From assembly GCA_964555825.1 (NCBI GenBank), contig CAZKTY010000014.1, positions 1 to 18,045 of the forward strand: 18,045 nucleotides of DNA, read 5' to 3'. The notes under the pieces are model-generated. The model saw only the letters and a program-made list of their open reading frames with translations, did not search any database and was not told where the DNA came from. Both the position numbers and the translations under genes were made by a program. The stretch's first letter is position 1. The number at the start of each line of letters is the position of its first letter. The stretch is from CAIRYW01 sp964555825. GTDB lineage: Bacteria; Patescibacteriota; Minisyncoccia; Phycocordibacterales; CAIRYW01. Below are positions 1-6,765 of the stretch, in pieces.

Positions 1-1313
1 GGGGTATATCTTCTTTATCAATCATCAAATAAAACACAAGTAATAAAGCACCCTTTTCTCCCGGAGATAACTCATTCAAAGTCTTATTATCTAGTCTGAG
101 TTCATAGTTTGGTTTTAGATAATCTAAGGAAAATATAAAACTATAAAAATCTTCGCGATTGCTTATTTGATCCTTAATGTTCCTATTTCTCTCTTCATCT
201 TTTAATCCATCCCTCTGATCACACTCAAGGTAATGAATAACATCTTTTAAGATAGACTCTGCATCTTTTTTATCTGTTAATTTTTTGTCTGCAAAAATTT
301 TATTCAAATTTTTTTCTCCATCTTTATGGGTGTAAAAAGACCCTTCTCTTCTTTTATCAATAAATTCAAGAAAACGATTTATGAAATCTTTATCTAATTT
401 AAAAGAAACTTCTATATTCATTTTAAATTTTTCTAAAGTTTTTTTATCTTGAGATATTTTCTTATCTATAGATGATTTAAAATCTTCATAAAGATCAAGA
501 ATCTCTTTCTTTTTTTGGAAAATTTTTAATGATTCTTTAATTATTTCCTGTCTNNNNNNNNNNTTTACTTTCCAGTAAAGTAGGTAATTCTTTATCTATA
601 AAAATCTCTTCGGATTTGAAGAATTCAACACTTCCTAATATTTTTCTTGGATGAGAAACATCTCCTTCTATCTCTGTATTTTTTTCTTGCCACTTCTTTA
701 ATCTTTCTTTATACTCTTGGAATTTTTTTGCTGGTTCAGATAGTTCTTCTTTTAACTTAACTACCTTCAATTCAAGTTTGTCTCTTTTAGTTACTAGACT
801 TTTTTCAATTCTACTTTTCTTCTCTGGTTGACTTATGTTCTTATCAGCAAGTATCTCGTCTTCTGTTTGCAAAAGAAAATCTATAATACCAATTAATGTA
901 TTAAGTGATCTAACTTTTTTTATTATTAGTTCTTTCTTAAATTCTAATTTTATAAGATCTCCAAAACTAATTCCATGCTTCTGTAAACGTAATTTATTTT
1001 TATCTATATAATCATCTAACTGTTCTATAAATCTATCCAAATCACTAATTACTTGTTCGATATCTTCTTTTTCTGCGACAAATCGAATCCGTTCCTCTTC
1101 TTTGATTTTTATTTCCTTATCTATCAGCGTTATCTGTTCGGTAACTTTTCCAATTTCTTCAAAACTCTCTTTCTTTTTTTCATCCCATTTTTCATTCTTT
1201 GACGGATCGTCTACTTCCTTCGGCTTTATTTTTACGTGTTCTATAAGTTCTTTCTGTTTCTCTTCTAATTTATTTATAATCTCCTTTTTGTAATCAGGAT
1301 GTTTCTTATTTTC
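1..1313 (-). pseudogene. C-terminal part of TrlF-like ATPase (after an in-frame stop; partial)
   Basis: This is the continuation of the gene at 1314-2792. Reading on in the same frame beyond the TAA at 1314-1316, the frame stays open to base 564 and encodes a long Lys/Glu-rich coiled coil, as expected for the SMC-like arm. After the N gap (554-563) the minus strand is open again from 553 to 1, in a frame that differs only because of the arbitrary 10-N length. That last part ends with the ABC signature LSPGEKG (codons around 48-68), followed by a hydrophobic stretch LLLVFYLMIDKEDIP that leads into the Walker B region of this family. The window ends before Walker B. What is seen is one interrupted ORF; that it was one protein is inference from frame continuity and motif order. 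It could be a true pseudogene or a sequencing error at a single base. Confidence 0.72.
554..563. other. Assembly gap (10 N)
   Basis: Ten N bases interrupt the ATPase coding region. Coding frames on the two sides differ by one base when ten are counted, so the real missing length should be a multiple of three if the gene is intact here. Ten is a common placeholder length in scaffolding. Confidence 0.98.
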
Positions 1314-2792
1314 TTATGAAATAATCTCTGTAGAAATTTTCTTTATATTATCTAAAAGTATACTGATATCTTTTTCTATACTTTGACTTTTATATTCCAA
1401 TAATTCTTCAAAAGTTTCTTTGGAAAATCTTTTTGCTTCTTGTATATGCAAAAAAATTACACTTTTTAAAGTCTTTTCAAAACCTTGTCCTTCTAAATCA
1501 TTAGTAAGAGTTTCAAAATAATTCTGTGGTAAGTATTTTACTCTTTCTTTCCGCGTAATATCGATATCCTCATTTAGTGATTTAGTTGTAATTTTCTTAT
1601 CTTCCCATTCCATAGTTGCCTCGAAATTCTCTGAAAATCCTTTTTTTCTAAACTTTTTTCCATTGACTGAATTATTTAGAAAAGAGAGATTTCTATTATC
1701 AATACCTGCATTATGTGTGTCACCTAGAAGACCTAAAATATCAGACATAGCACTTTTCCCACTACCTTTATTACCCACAATTGCGATCAATTCCTTGTTA
1801 AATTCAATATCAACATTTTTAAACCAGATACCTTGTTCACCATTGTATTGTTTTTTTTGGTCTATTTTTAAGGAATGTATATATTTAGTTTTATTTGATT
1901 GAACTCGTTCTAAAATAAGTGGATTTTGCCCGATAAAAAGTCTTTCTTCTGGTTCAAATATTATCTGTCTCAACCCATCAAAAGTAGGGTCGGCTTTAAT
2001 CCATGTAAAACATTTATATCCCTCTTTCAATCTAGAAAATTCATGTATATCTAAAGAATGGAGAAGAGGTTTCGTTTCCCCGTAAGCATGCAGAACTTCT
2101 TCCTTTTTTGAGATATCATCACTTTCAGAAGCAGTAAAAAAAGCATTTGTTAGATTGTACAATCTTTGTTTTTCATTCTTAAGCTGATTTTGTTTTTCTA
2201 AATTATTCCATTCGATATAACCTAGTAATATAAAAACTCTTTCCTTCCAAGTTTCCGTACTAAGAAGCTTAAAAACTTCTTCGGTTGATGGGATTAATTC
2301 AGTAAAACCACTTTTCAGCGTTTTGTCAGAACTGTATTCAGTTAAATTTTCCTTGCTTAATATTTGAGTACTATGTGTTCTCGATAAGTGTATTTGGTTT
2401 ATAAACTCTTCTTTAACTTTTTTAATCTCAGTTAAAAGATTATCTTCGTCAAGATTGAAAAGTATATGAAGATTAATTTTCTGAAATTTACTCTCTGAAG
2501 CAGACCCGAAAGTGTCAATTCTAAATTCTAATATCGGAAATATTTTTTCTATATTTTTTAATTTTCCCGCTTTTTTTCTCTTCATTACTTCCTCATAACC
2601 ATCGATGAAATAATAATCGTTTATACCGATCACCTTCACATCTGAGGGTAAGTTTTCTAAAGCTTCTATAAAATCATCGAAATTTGAGCTACCATATTCC
2701 TGACAAATTGAATAAGGGCTATGAATATGTAAATCCCATTTTCTCCACTCTGATCCTATAGGATATTCTTTTTTTGCCGAGATCTTAGTCAT
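1314..2792 (-). CDS. TrlF-like PHP-domain/ABC-type ATPase, N-terminal part
   Basis: The N-terminus is a PHP-type metal-dependent hydrolase domain: WDLHIHS places the metal-binding HxH at H22 and H24, followed by VIGIND (54-59) and INLHILFN (106-113). Then comes the N-lobe of an SMC/RecN-like ATPase with Walker A GNKGSGKS at residues 340-347 and a Q-loop-like YLPQNYFETL near 425. The PHP-plus-ATPase order matches proteins that databases call TrlF family AAA-like ATPases; their reaction is, to my knowledge, not established, and I infer a DNA- or RNA-processing or defence role. The product stops at 492 residues, inside the coiled coil, at a TAA (1314-1316), whereas the family is about 900-1000 residues. 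Without the C-terminal signature and Walker B it could not form a complete ATPase site. Start: a TTGAGA/TACTAT promoter lies just upstream. Confidence 0.8.
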   Translation of the reverse strand: MTKISAKKEYPIGSEWRKWDLHIHSPYSICQEYGSSNFDDFIEALENLPSDVKVIGINDYYFIDGYEEVMKRKKAGKLKNIEKIFPILEFRIDTFGSASESKFQKINLHILFNLDEDNLLTEIKKVKEEFINQIHLSRTHSTQILSKENLTEYSSDKTLKSGFTELIPSTEEVFKLLSTETWKERVFILLGYIEWNNLEKQNQLKNEKQRLYNLTNAFFTASESDDISKKEEVLHAYGETKPLLHSLDIHEFSRLKEGYKCFTWIKADPTFDGLRQIIFEPEERLFIGQNPLILERVQSNKTKYIHSLKIDQKKQYNGEQGIWFKNVDIEFNKELIAIVGNKGSGKSAMSDILGLLGDTHNAGIDNRNLSFLNNSVNGKKFRKKGFSENFEATMEWEDKKITTKSLNEDIDITRKERVKYLPQNYFETLTNDLEGQGFEKTLKSVIFLHIQEAKRFSKETFEELLEYKSQSIEKDISILLDNIKKISTEIIS

Positions 2793-2803
2793 TTATAACT
2801 TCA

Positions 2804-2831
2804 ATAGTAGCACTTTTATAGACACTCTCAA
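2804..2831 (-). promoter_or_regulatory. Promoter of the TrlF-like gene
   Basis: On the minus strand TTGAGA (2826-2831) is followed after 16 nt by TACTAT (2804-2809). The -10 box ends 11 nt before the ATG, so the leader would be only about 4 nt. Confidence 0.55.
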
Positions 2832-2856
2832 CAACTTTAAAAAGAGTTAGTACTAG

Positions 2857-2897
2857 GTTCTAACTTCTCAAACCTGTCTCCACATTTGTAATAGTTT
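2857..2897. repeat. 41-bp dispersed repeat, copy A
   Basis: This copy is identical to 4874-4914 except for one base (T against A at the thirteenth position). It is followed after 39 nt by a second shared block, GGTTCCAACTTTTTT at 2937, whose counterpart in copy B is GGTTCTAATTTTTTT at 4933. In copy A the spacer is about 21 nt longer and includes a second TTTGTAATAG (2915-2924; the first is at 2885-2894). The repeat lies between the divergent promoters of the ATPase and the regulator gene. Confidence 0.9.
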
Positions 2898-3001
2898 GTA
2901 AGTATTTGAAAGAGTTTGTAATAGAGCCAGGCCATCGGTTCCAACTTTTTTATTTTAATAAGAAAAATTTAAGATCATGACTTTTACGTCTTTCTATATA
3001 A

Positions 3002-3015
3002 ATAGATTAATCTAT
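3002..3015. promoter_or_regulatory. Perfect 14-bp palindrome upstream of the regulator promoter
   Basis: ATAGATTAATCTAT reads the same on both strands. It sits just before the -35 box of the YerC-like gene, where an activator or repressor site would be expected. It could also be chance in AT-rich DNA. Confidence 0.4.
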
Positions 3016-3022
3016 GCTTTAC

Positions 3023-3054
3023 TTGACTAAAGTACTCCACTTTGGTAAAGTGGA
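3023..3054 (+). promoter_or_regulatory. Promoter with overlapping dyad operator, YerC-like gene
   Basis: TTGACT (3023-3028), a 17-nt spacer and TAAAGT (3046-3051) form a good promoter. A perfect dyad, CCACTTT-GGT-AAAGTGG (3038-3054), covers the -10 box, so a bound protein would block RNA polymerase. The -10 ends 6 nt before the ATG at 3058, so transcription should start at or next to the start codon. Autoregulation by the encoded TrpR-like protein is inference. Confidence 0.68.
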
Positions 3055-3057
3055 CGT

Positions 3058-3372
3058 ATGAATTGGAATACACCCGAAAACAAAAGATTTCTTGATGTTA
3101 TCCTCTCTCTGAAATCAGAGAAGGAAGCGGAGCAGTTTTTGCGCGACCTTCTAACAGAGGGAGAGATCATTGAGTTTGCAAAACGTCTTAAAACTGCAGA
3201 AATGCTTTCAAGAAAGATCCCCTACTCTGTTATAGAAAAGGAAACAGGATTCAGTTCGACAACAGTAGCTCGCGTGGGAAAGTGGCTAAATAATGGAGAA
3301 GGAGGTTATAAATCTGTAATCAATAAATTACATCATAGCAACTCTCAAAAACTTAGGAGAGGGTTGTCTTAA
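3058..3372 (+). CDS. TrpR/YerC-YecD family transcriptional regulator
   Basis: This 104-residue, all-helical protein resembles the YerC/YecD branch of the TrpR repressor superfamily. The typical features are the start NWNTPENKRFLDVILSL, the central LLTEGEIIEFAKRLKTAEML (residues 31-50) and the helix-turn-helix IPYSVIEKETGFSSTTVARVG (54-74). Family members are small DNA-binding dimers; from memory, the Bacillus YerC protein has been linked to control of histidine genes, which fits hisG lying directly downstream here. No amino-acid pocket can be assigned from sequence alone. The ATG at 3058 is favoured because the promoter -10 box lies 6 nt upstream. A dyad over that box suggests self-regulation. 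A terminator-like hairpin separates it from hisG. Confidence 0.85.
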   Translation: MNWNTPENKRFLDVILSLKSEKEAEQFLRDLLTEGEIIEFAKRLKTAEMLSRKIPYSVIEKETGFSSTTVARVGKWLNNGEGGYKSVINKLHHSNSQKLRRGLS

Positions 3373-3396
3373 TGCATTTAAATATTTCATGAAGCT

Positions 3397-3430
3397 AACC
3401 CCCTCCTATGTCGGAGGGTGGTTTTGTTTT
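3397..3430 (+). terminator. Terminator or attenuator between regulator and hisG
   Basis: CCCTCC (3401-3406) pairs with GGAGGG (3413-3418). The stem extends by AACC/GGTT across a bulged T and is followed by TTGTTTTG. A longer-range pair, GCTAAC (3394-3399) with GTTAGC (3435-3440), could enclose it, so an alternative fold is possible. Confidence 0.65.
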
Positions 3431-3508
3431 GCTTGTTAGCAAACAGTTTCAAAAGAAACTCTCATATGAGAAAGCCTGTAGTTAGTTCTTTAAAAAGAGT
3501 AGAAAAAT
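3431..3508 (+). promoter_or_regulatory. hisG leader with two small hairpins
   Basis: After the terminator come AGTTTC-AAAA-GAAACT (3445-3460) and the palindrome CTCATATGAG (3461-3470), then an A-rich stretch up to the hisG start with no clear Shine-Dalgarno sequence and no clear separate promoter. The chain of hairpins ahead of a biosynthetic gene could be an attenuator, but no His-rich leader peptide was seen. Confidence 0.35.
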
Positions 3509-4375
3509 ATGAAAATATTACGTTTCGTTATTCCAAACGGTTCTTTGTCAACAAAATTGATAGAGTATCTAAATATGGCTGGTTATCAAATCGGTTCCCC
3601 AGATCGCTGTGGGTTCTGCGGTAAAGCAAACAACGTTGAGTTCTATCAGCTGGACAGAAGGATGATTCCTTTCTTTCTTGAAAGAGAATTTGACGCCGGA
3701 ATTACCGGCTACGATCTCTGGCTTGCAAGTGGGATTACTAATCTCCAATCATTTGCAGAACTTGGTTTTGCAAAAAAGACTGAGCAGCCATCAAGATGGG
3801 TGCTTGTTCAAAAGACAGGAACAACAAACTATCCAGACAAAATTAAAATCGCTTGTGAGCTTCCAAAACTCGCAGAGATTTTAATGGAGAAAGTTAACCT
3901 GCAGAAAAAATATGAGATTGTTAGGATCGATGGATCAGAGGAACAATCAGTTGTATTTGGAATTGCCGACATGGCACTTCTTGTCACCGAAACAGGAACA
4001 AGTATTTCTGCAAATGGGTTAGAAATAGTTCAGGGTTGTGAAAATCTATTGGTAAGTACACCAAGGATTCTTACAAGATCAGAAATGAACTTGGTCCAGC
4101 TAAAGGATCTTAATCGCTTGATTGTAGCTCTAAAAGCAGTGATCAATGCAAAAAAATACATAATGGTGAGTTTTGATTTGCCGGCAAAAGTAGATATGGA
4201 CACATTGGAAGTGCCATCAGCAGTTGCTCCAACGGTCTCCCCTCTTTCAAACCCAGAATGGAATGCAGTTCAAATCTGTATACATCGTTCTGATTTTGGA
4301 AGAACAGCTTTTAGACTGAAAATCAAAGGGGCAAAAAGTATTAGTTTCCAAGAGTTCGAGGGCTATTTGGAATAA
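3509..4375 (+). CDS. hisG: ATP phosphoribosyltransferase, long form
   Basis: HisG joins ATP and PRPP to make phosphoribosyl-ATP, the first step of histidine biosynthesis. At 288 residues with a C-terminal regulatory domain (about 215-288, containing APTVSPLSNPEWNAVQ), this is the long form, which is normally feedback-inhibited by histidine and works without HisZ. Family marks are the N-terminal IPNGSL (8-13), FDAGITGYDLW (61-71) and the PRPP-binding loop ETGTS (161-165). An unusual feature is a CxxC, C34-G-F-C37, in the segment after the first strand, where many homologues carry an Arg/Tyr-rich motif. It is followed after 22 nt by hisI, so the two are probably one transcript. Control is likely by the upstream YerC-like protein and the leader hairpins. 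Confidence 0.93.
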   Translation: MKILRFVIPNGSLSTKLIEYLNMAGYQIGSPDRCGFCGKANNVEFYQLDRRMIPFFLEREFDAGITGYDLWLASGITNLQSFAELGFAKKTEQPSRWVLVQKTGTTNYPDKIKIACELPKLAEILMEKVNLQKKYEIVRIDGSEEQSVVFGIADMALLVTETGTSISANGLEIVQGCENLLVSTPRILTRSEMNLVQLKDLNRLIVALKAVINAKKYIMVSFDLPAKVDMDTLEVPSAVAPTVSPLSNPEWNAVQICIHRSDFGRTAFRLKIKGAKSISFQEFEGYLE

Positions 4376-4397
4376 ACATATATCGAAAAATAAAATT

Positions 4398-4828
4398 ATG
4401 AATATTCTTCTACCTAGATTCAAAGAGAGGGACAACTTATCTGTTGCTCTAGTTGATGTTGTTGTTCAAAAAGAACAAAGTGGCGAGATACTTATGGTAG
4501 GCACTACCGGGCAGGCTATCTTGAAACACTCGCAACTGGTTTTGCAGTTTTCTGGTCAAAGACCCGGAAACAGCGTTGGAAAAAAGGAGAAACCAGTGGA
4601 GACACAATTCGAATCACCGATGTTCTCGTTGACTGTGATGGGGATGCGATCATCTACAAAGCAACAACAGACACAGGTCCTGTGTGCCATACCAAAGCAA
4701 AATCATGCTTCTTTCGCAGAGCAACATGCCCTGAGAAAACAATAGAAGAAGTTCCCAAACCCAGAACAGATGAGCGACTCGAAATTATCGATGTTCCTGT
4801 TCACTCCTCTCTTATGAGGTCTTATTAA
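4398..4828 (+). pseudogene. hisI: Phosphoribosyl-AMP cyclohydrolase, frameshifted
   Basis: HisI opens the ring of phosphoribosyl-AMP, the third step of histidine biosynthesis. Two frames together give one almost normal protein of about 143 residues. The first frame from the ATG at 4398 reads LPRFKERDNL...SGEILMV and ends its similarity near 4499. From 4502 the -1 frame gives GYLETLATGFAVFWS, then WKKGETSGDT, then VDCDGDA, GPVCHTK and SCFF, holding the metal-binding Asp cluster and three Zn cysteines, down to TAA at 4826-4828. Eight bases lie between the two conserved parts where homologues need nine or twelve, so one or four bases are missing. No slippery site is present at the junction. It could be a real mutation or a sequence error; every other key residue is kept. 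Confidence 0.85.
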
Positions 4829-4860
4829 TCGCTCAAGCTTCGGCTTGAGCGATATTTTTA
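4828..4860 (+). terminator. Terminator of the his cassette
   Basis: A perfect 11-bp stem (4828-4838 with 4843-4853) closed by a TTCG tetraloop and followed by ATTTTTA. The stem begins on the last base of the hisI stop codon. Confidence 0.93.
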
Positions 4861-4873
4861 TATTGCTAAACAA

Positions 4874-4914
4874 GTTCTAACTTCACAAACCTGTCTCCAC
4901 ATTTGTAATAGTTT
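4874..4914. repeat. 41-bp dispersed repeat, copy B
   Basis: Same orientation as copy A (2857-2897), 40 of 41 bases identical, and again followed by a GGTTCTAA-plus-T-run block (from 4933), here after 18 nt. The two copies bracket the regulator-hisG-hisI cassette. Confidence 0.9.
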
Positions 4915-4947
4915 CCAACGGAACAAAAAATTGGTTCTAATTTTTTT

Positions 4948-4983
4948 AATAAAAAAATCCCTCATCTTGTTTGAGAGATTTTG
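4948..4983 (-). terminator. Terminator of the 132-residue hypothetical gene
   Basis: On the minus strand, an imperfect stem (AAATC/GATTT and CTCA/TGAG with one mismatch between them, about 4956-4983) is followed by a run of seven T (the A run at 4951-4957). Confidence 0.65.
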
Positions 4984-4995
4984 TACTATGAACGA

Positions 4996-5394
4996 TTAAA
5001 TGATCTCCACTCGATAACGACTGATACCACGTTCAGGAATTGAAGTACCTGCTCCCCATTGATCAGCTATTAAATCATAACCAGTAACAACCTGCCCAAC
5101 GACAATAACGTCAGGGAGAGGTTCAAACTTGGTACAAACGAACCAAGTCCCGAGTTTGCAGGTTTTAAGATCCACATCCTTCCCCTTCGGGATCGCATTA
5201 AACTCGTCTACAGTGAGTTCCTTGATCGGAAAGTGCATTATATTCCTTATTTGCTCAGGGATCTTTGCACGAGCATCCTCCTCCTTGATCTTCTGCCAAC
5301 GAGCCTCAGCTTCATCTTGACGTCGCTTGTCTCGTCTCTCTAGATACTCCCGGATCGCATCAATACCGAATATTTTAGATAATGTAATATACAT
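4996..5394 (-). CDS. Hypothetical protein, 132 residues
   Basis: I do not recognise this family. The first half (about 14-50) is a highly charged helix rich in Arg, Glu and Ala, probably coiled coil. The second half is a compact-looking domain with two cysteines (in LKTCKLGTWFVCTKF) and ends in strands (ISRYRVEII). There is no signal peptide or membrane segment. It stands alone, with its own promoter (TTGACT, 17 nt, TAATCT) and terminator on the minus strand. The leader is about 25 nt with a weak AGAAAG ribosome-binding site, unlike most single genes here, which have almost no leader. The good promoter, terminator and codon use support a real gene. Confidence 0.7.
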   Translation of the reverse strand: MYITLSKIFGIDAIREYLERRDKRRQDEAEARWQKIKEEDARAKIPEQIRNIMHFPIKELTVDEFNAIPKGKDVDLKTCKLGTWFVCTKFEPLPDVIVVGQVVTGYDLIADQWGAGTSIPERGISRYRVEII

Positions 5395-5421
5395 TGTTGT
5401 CTTTCTGTTGTTTCTGCGACT

Positions 5422-5450
5422 AGATTATGTGAGACCTTTAAAAAAGTCAA
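5422..5450 (-). promoter_or_regulatory. Promoter of the 132-residue hypothetical gene
   Basis: TTGACT (5445-5450), a 17-nt spacer and TAATCT (5422-5427) on the minus strand, 27 nt before the ATG. Confidence 0.6.
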
Positions 5451-5631
5451 AGCCATGAACTCTAAAAACAACTTTTTATACTGAAAGCAAATTGGATTTT
5501 ACAGAATCATATAAGTTAGAACATATGATTTACTTAGCAACTTTTTAGTTTATATCTGTATATACTGCAAATTATTAAAAAATTTTGACTTTTTTCCAAA
5601 AATAATTAATCTTAGATAAATATCATTAATT

Positions 5632-5940
5632 ATGGAAAGAACATTGTTAATACTTGTCGAACCGAACGGTGAGGTAAAAATAAGCTATGGCGATCCTGAA
5701 ATCATGAAGGAGATCGAGGAAGATCACCTATCTGAAAAAGAATCCAAAGCTTTTTCGATCCCAATAGATGGACCGGAGACCTCTATCAAAGCATTCGATG
5801 TAGCATGGGAAATTGGGGATCATATCTTAGGAGGACACAATGATGGTCCAGATGGACTGCAGAGTGTTTTGCTCAAAGCTATCAAGCTTGGTGCCGAACA
5901 GTCCATTCACATTGCTTCCCCCGTTCTAACGGAACATTGA
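5632..5940 (+). CDS. Hypothetical protein, 102 residues
   Basis: I do not recognise this family. It is a small acidic soluble protein. Residues 1-20 look like a beta hairpin (TLLILVEPNGEVKISYGDP), followed by an acidic helix with EIEEDHLSEKES, then a stretch with several His and Gly (DHILGGHNDGPDG, 68-80) that could bind metal, although this is speculative. It stands alone on the plus strand, ends with TGA and is followed directly by a good terminator. A TTGACT at 5585-5590 may be its -35 box, but no clear -10 goes with it. The ATG at 5632 has no Shine-Dalgarno sequence. Confidence 0.7.
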   Translation: MERTLLILVEPNGEVKISYGDPEIMKEIEEDHLSEKESKAFSIPIDGPETSIKAFDVAWEIGDHILGGHNDGPDGLQSVLLKAIKLGAEQSIHIASPVLTEH

Positions 5941-5944
5941 ACAA

Positions 5945-5973
5945 AGCACCTACAATAAGTTGGTGCTATTTTT
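5945..5973 (+). terminator. Terminator after the 102-residue gene
   Basis: AGCACC pairs with GGTGCT, with two further pairs across a T-T mismatch (5945-5967), then ATTTTTAT. Confidence 0.85.
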
Positions 5974-6004
5974 ATATAAAAAATTTCAATTTTGAATATC
6001 TGAT

Positions 6005-6032
6005 ATGACAGAAAGTCAGAACTTGATATAAT
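6005..6032 (+). promoter_or_regulatory. Extended -10 promoter, 208-residue gene
   Basis: ATGACA (6005-6010), a 16-nt spacer and the perfect extended -10 TGATATAAT (6024-6032). Only 7 nt separate it from the ATG at 6040. A small dyad TGAC/GTCA (6006-6018) covers the -35 box. Confidence 0.75.
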
Positions 6033-6039
6033 CTCAAAC

Positions 6040-6666
6040 ATGGATAAACATTTCGAGATAGGACAACAGAACGAAGAACTTCAGCCACACTACAGAGACC
6101 AAATTCTAAAAATTATTAATGACCGCGAGCTGGCTATTCGTTCTGTATCTCCAGATATGTACCTTGATGCAGAAACCCATCATGAAGAAGTACTTGCAAA
6201 CGAGGAAGAATGGAAAAATTACGAAGCAGTGAGAAAAGATGTTTGTGAATCATTTGGTGTAAAACAGGATGACCAACATATATTCATTTATGACAAAGTA
6301 ACACCAGTATCCACTTCTTCAAAACAACGATCCTCTAGAGCATTTTGTGTTGTTATCGATGCCCTTACCGATGAAAAATTTTATGGCGAAGGACGTATTA
6401 GCCACATTATAATTTTTAATGAATTAGTAAAAAGGATAAATAAAGGAAAAGAAGATGCCTTCGCTGAATCAGTCTTTTATAAGTCTAATGCTGAGCCTTC
6501 CAGATACATATATTTCAAAGGTTTTATTGATACAAATAATTTTAGTCACTTATCACCAGAATCAGCAAGAGTATTAAAAACACCAATATTCGATGATAAA
6601 GGTGAAGAGATCAAAACACCTACAAACTGGTTCATCACGGACCACAATTTACCAAATCAGGCTTAG
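6040..6666 (+). CDS. Hypothetical protein, 208 residues
   Basis: I do not recognise this family. It is a soluble, mixed alpha/beta protein without membrane segments. The N-terminal third is acidic and helical (DAETHHEEVLANEEEWKNYE, about 47-66). The centre has two strand-like runs, AFCVVIDALTD (about 104-114) and ISHIIIFNELV (about 123-133), and there is a further one, RYIYFKGFID. The start at 6040 is well fixed by a textbook extended -10 box ending 7 nt upstream, which predicts a leaderless mRNA. It is convergent with the membrane-protein gene ending at 6766; an imperfect hairpin lies between them. Confidence 0.75.
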   Translation: MDKHFEIGQQNEELQPHYRDQILKIINDRELAIRSVSPDMYLDAETHHEEVLANEEEWKNYEAVRKDVCESFGVKQDDQHIFIYDKVTPVSTSSKQRSSRAFCVVIDALTDEKFYGEGRISHIIIFNELVKRINKGKEDAFAESVFYKSNAEPSRYIYFKGFIDTNNFSHLSPESARVLKTPIFDDKGEEIKTPTNWFITDHNLPNQA

Positions 6667-6676
6667 TTTAATAATT

Positions 6677-6710
6677 AAATTTCACATCCAAAACTTAGGA
6701 TATGAAATTT
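6677..6710. terminator. Hairpin between convergent genes
   Basis: A 12-bp stem with one C-A mismatch (6677-6689 with 6698-6710) and an 8-nt loop. T runs on either side are weak, so it is only a possible two-way terminator. Confidence 0.45.
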
Positions 6711-6726
6711 AGACAAGGATCTAACA

Positions 6727-6743
6727 TTGTGAAAATCTCACAA
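6727..6743. promoter_or_regulatory. TTGTGA-TCACAA dyad
   Basis: TTGTGA (6727-6732) and TCACAA (6738-6743) flank five bases. It lies just past the 3' end of the membrane-protein gene on the minus strand. It resembles a CRP half-site pair but with spacing one base short, and it is not near a promoter. Confidence 0.3.
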
Positions 6744-6765
6744 ATTGATGAACAGAGGTTTTTTA

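Noticed and set aside
1102..1293. Plus-strand 63-codon ORF within the ATPase coiled coil
   Set aside because: A Phe/Ser-rich shadow of the Lys/Glu-rich minus-strand frame, which is continuous here.
2885..2924. CRISPR-like or tandem repeat from two TTTGTAATAG units
   Set aside because: Only two 10-nt units 30 nt apart in AT-rich DNA; no array, no spacers of regular length and no cas genes.
4467..4473. CAAAAAG as a programmed -1 frameshift site in hisI
   Set aside because: A shift here would replace the conserved SGEILMV segment downstream of it with unrelated sequence; the true junction is near 4500, where no slippery sequence exists.
5513..5522. Third, inverted copy of the 41-bp repeat
   Set aside because: Only ten bases match in an AT-rich region, which is too short to support a copy.
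6728..6742. CRP/FNR operator TGTGA-TCACA
   Set aside because: The spacing is five rather than six bases, and it lies after the 3' end of a gene rather than at a promoter.
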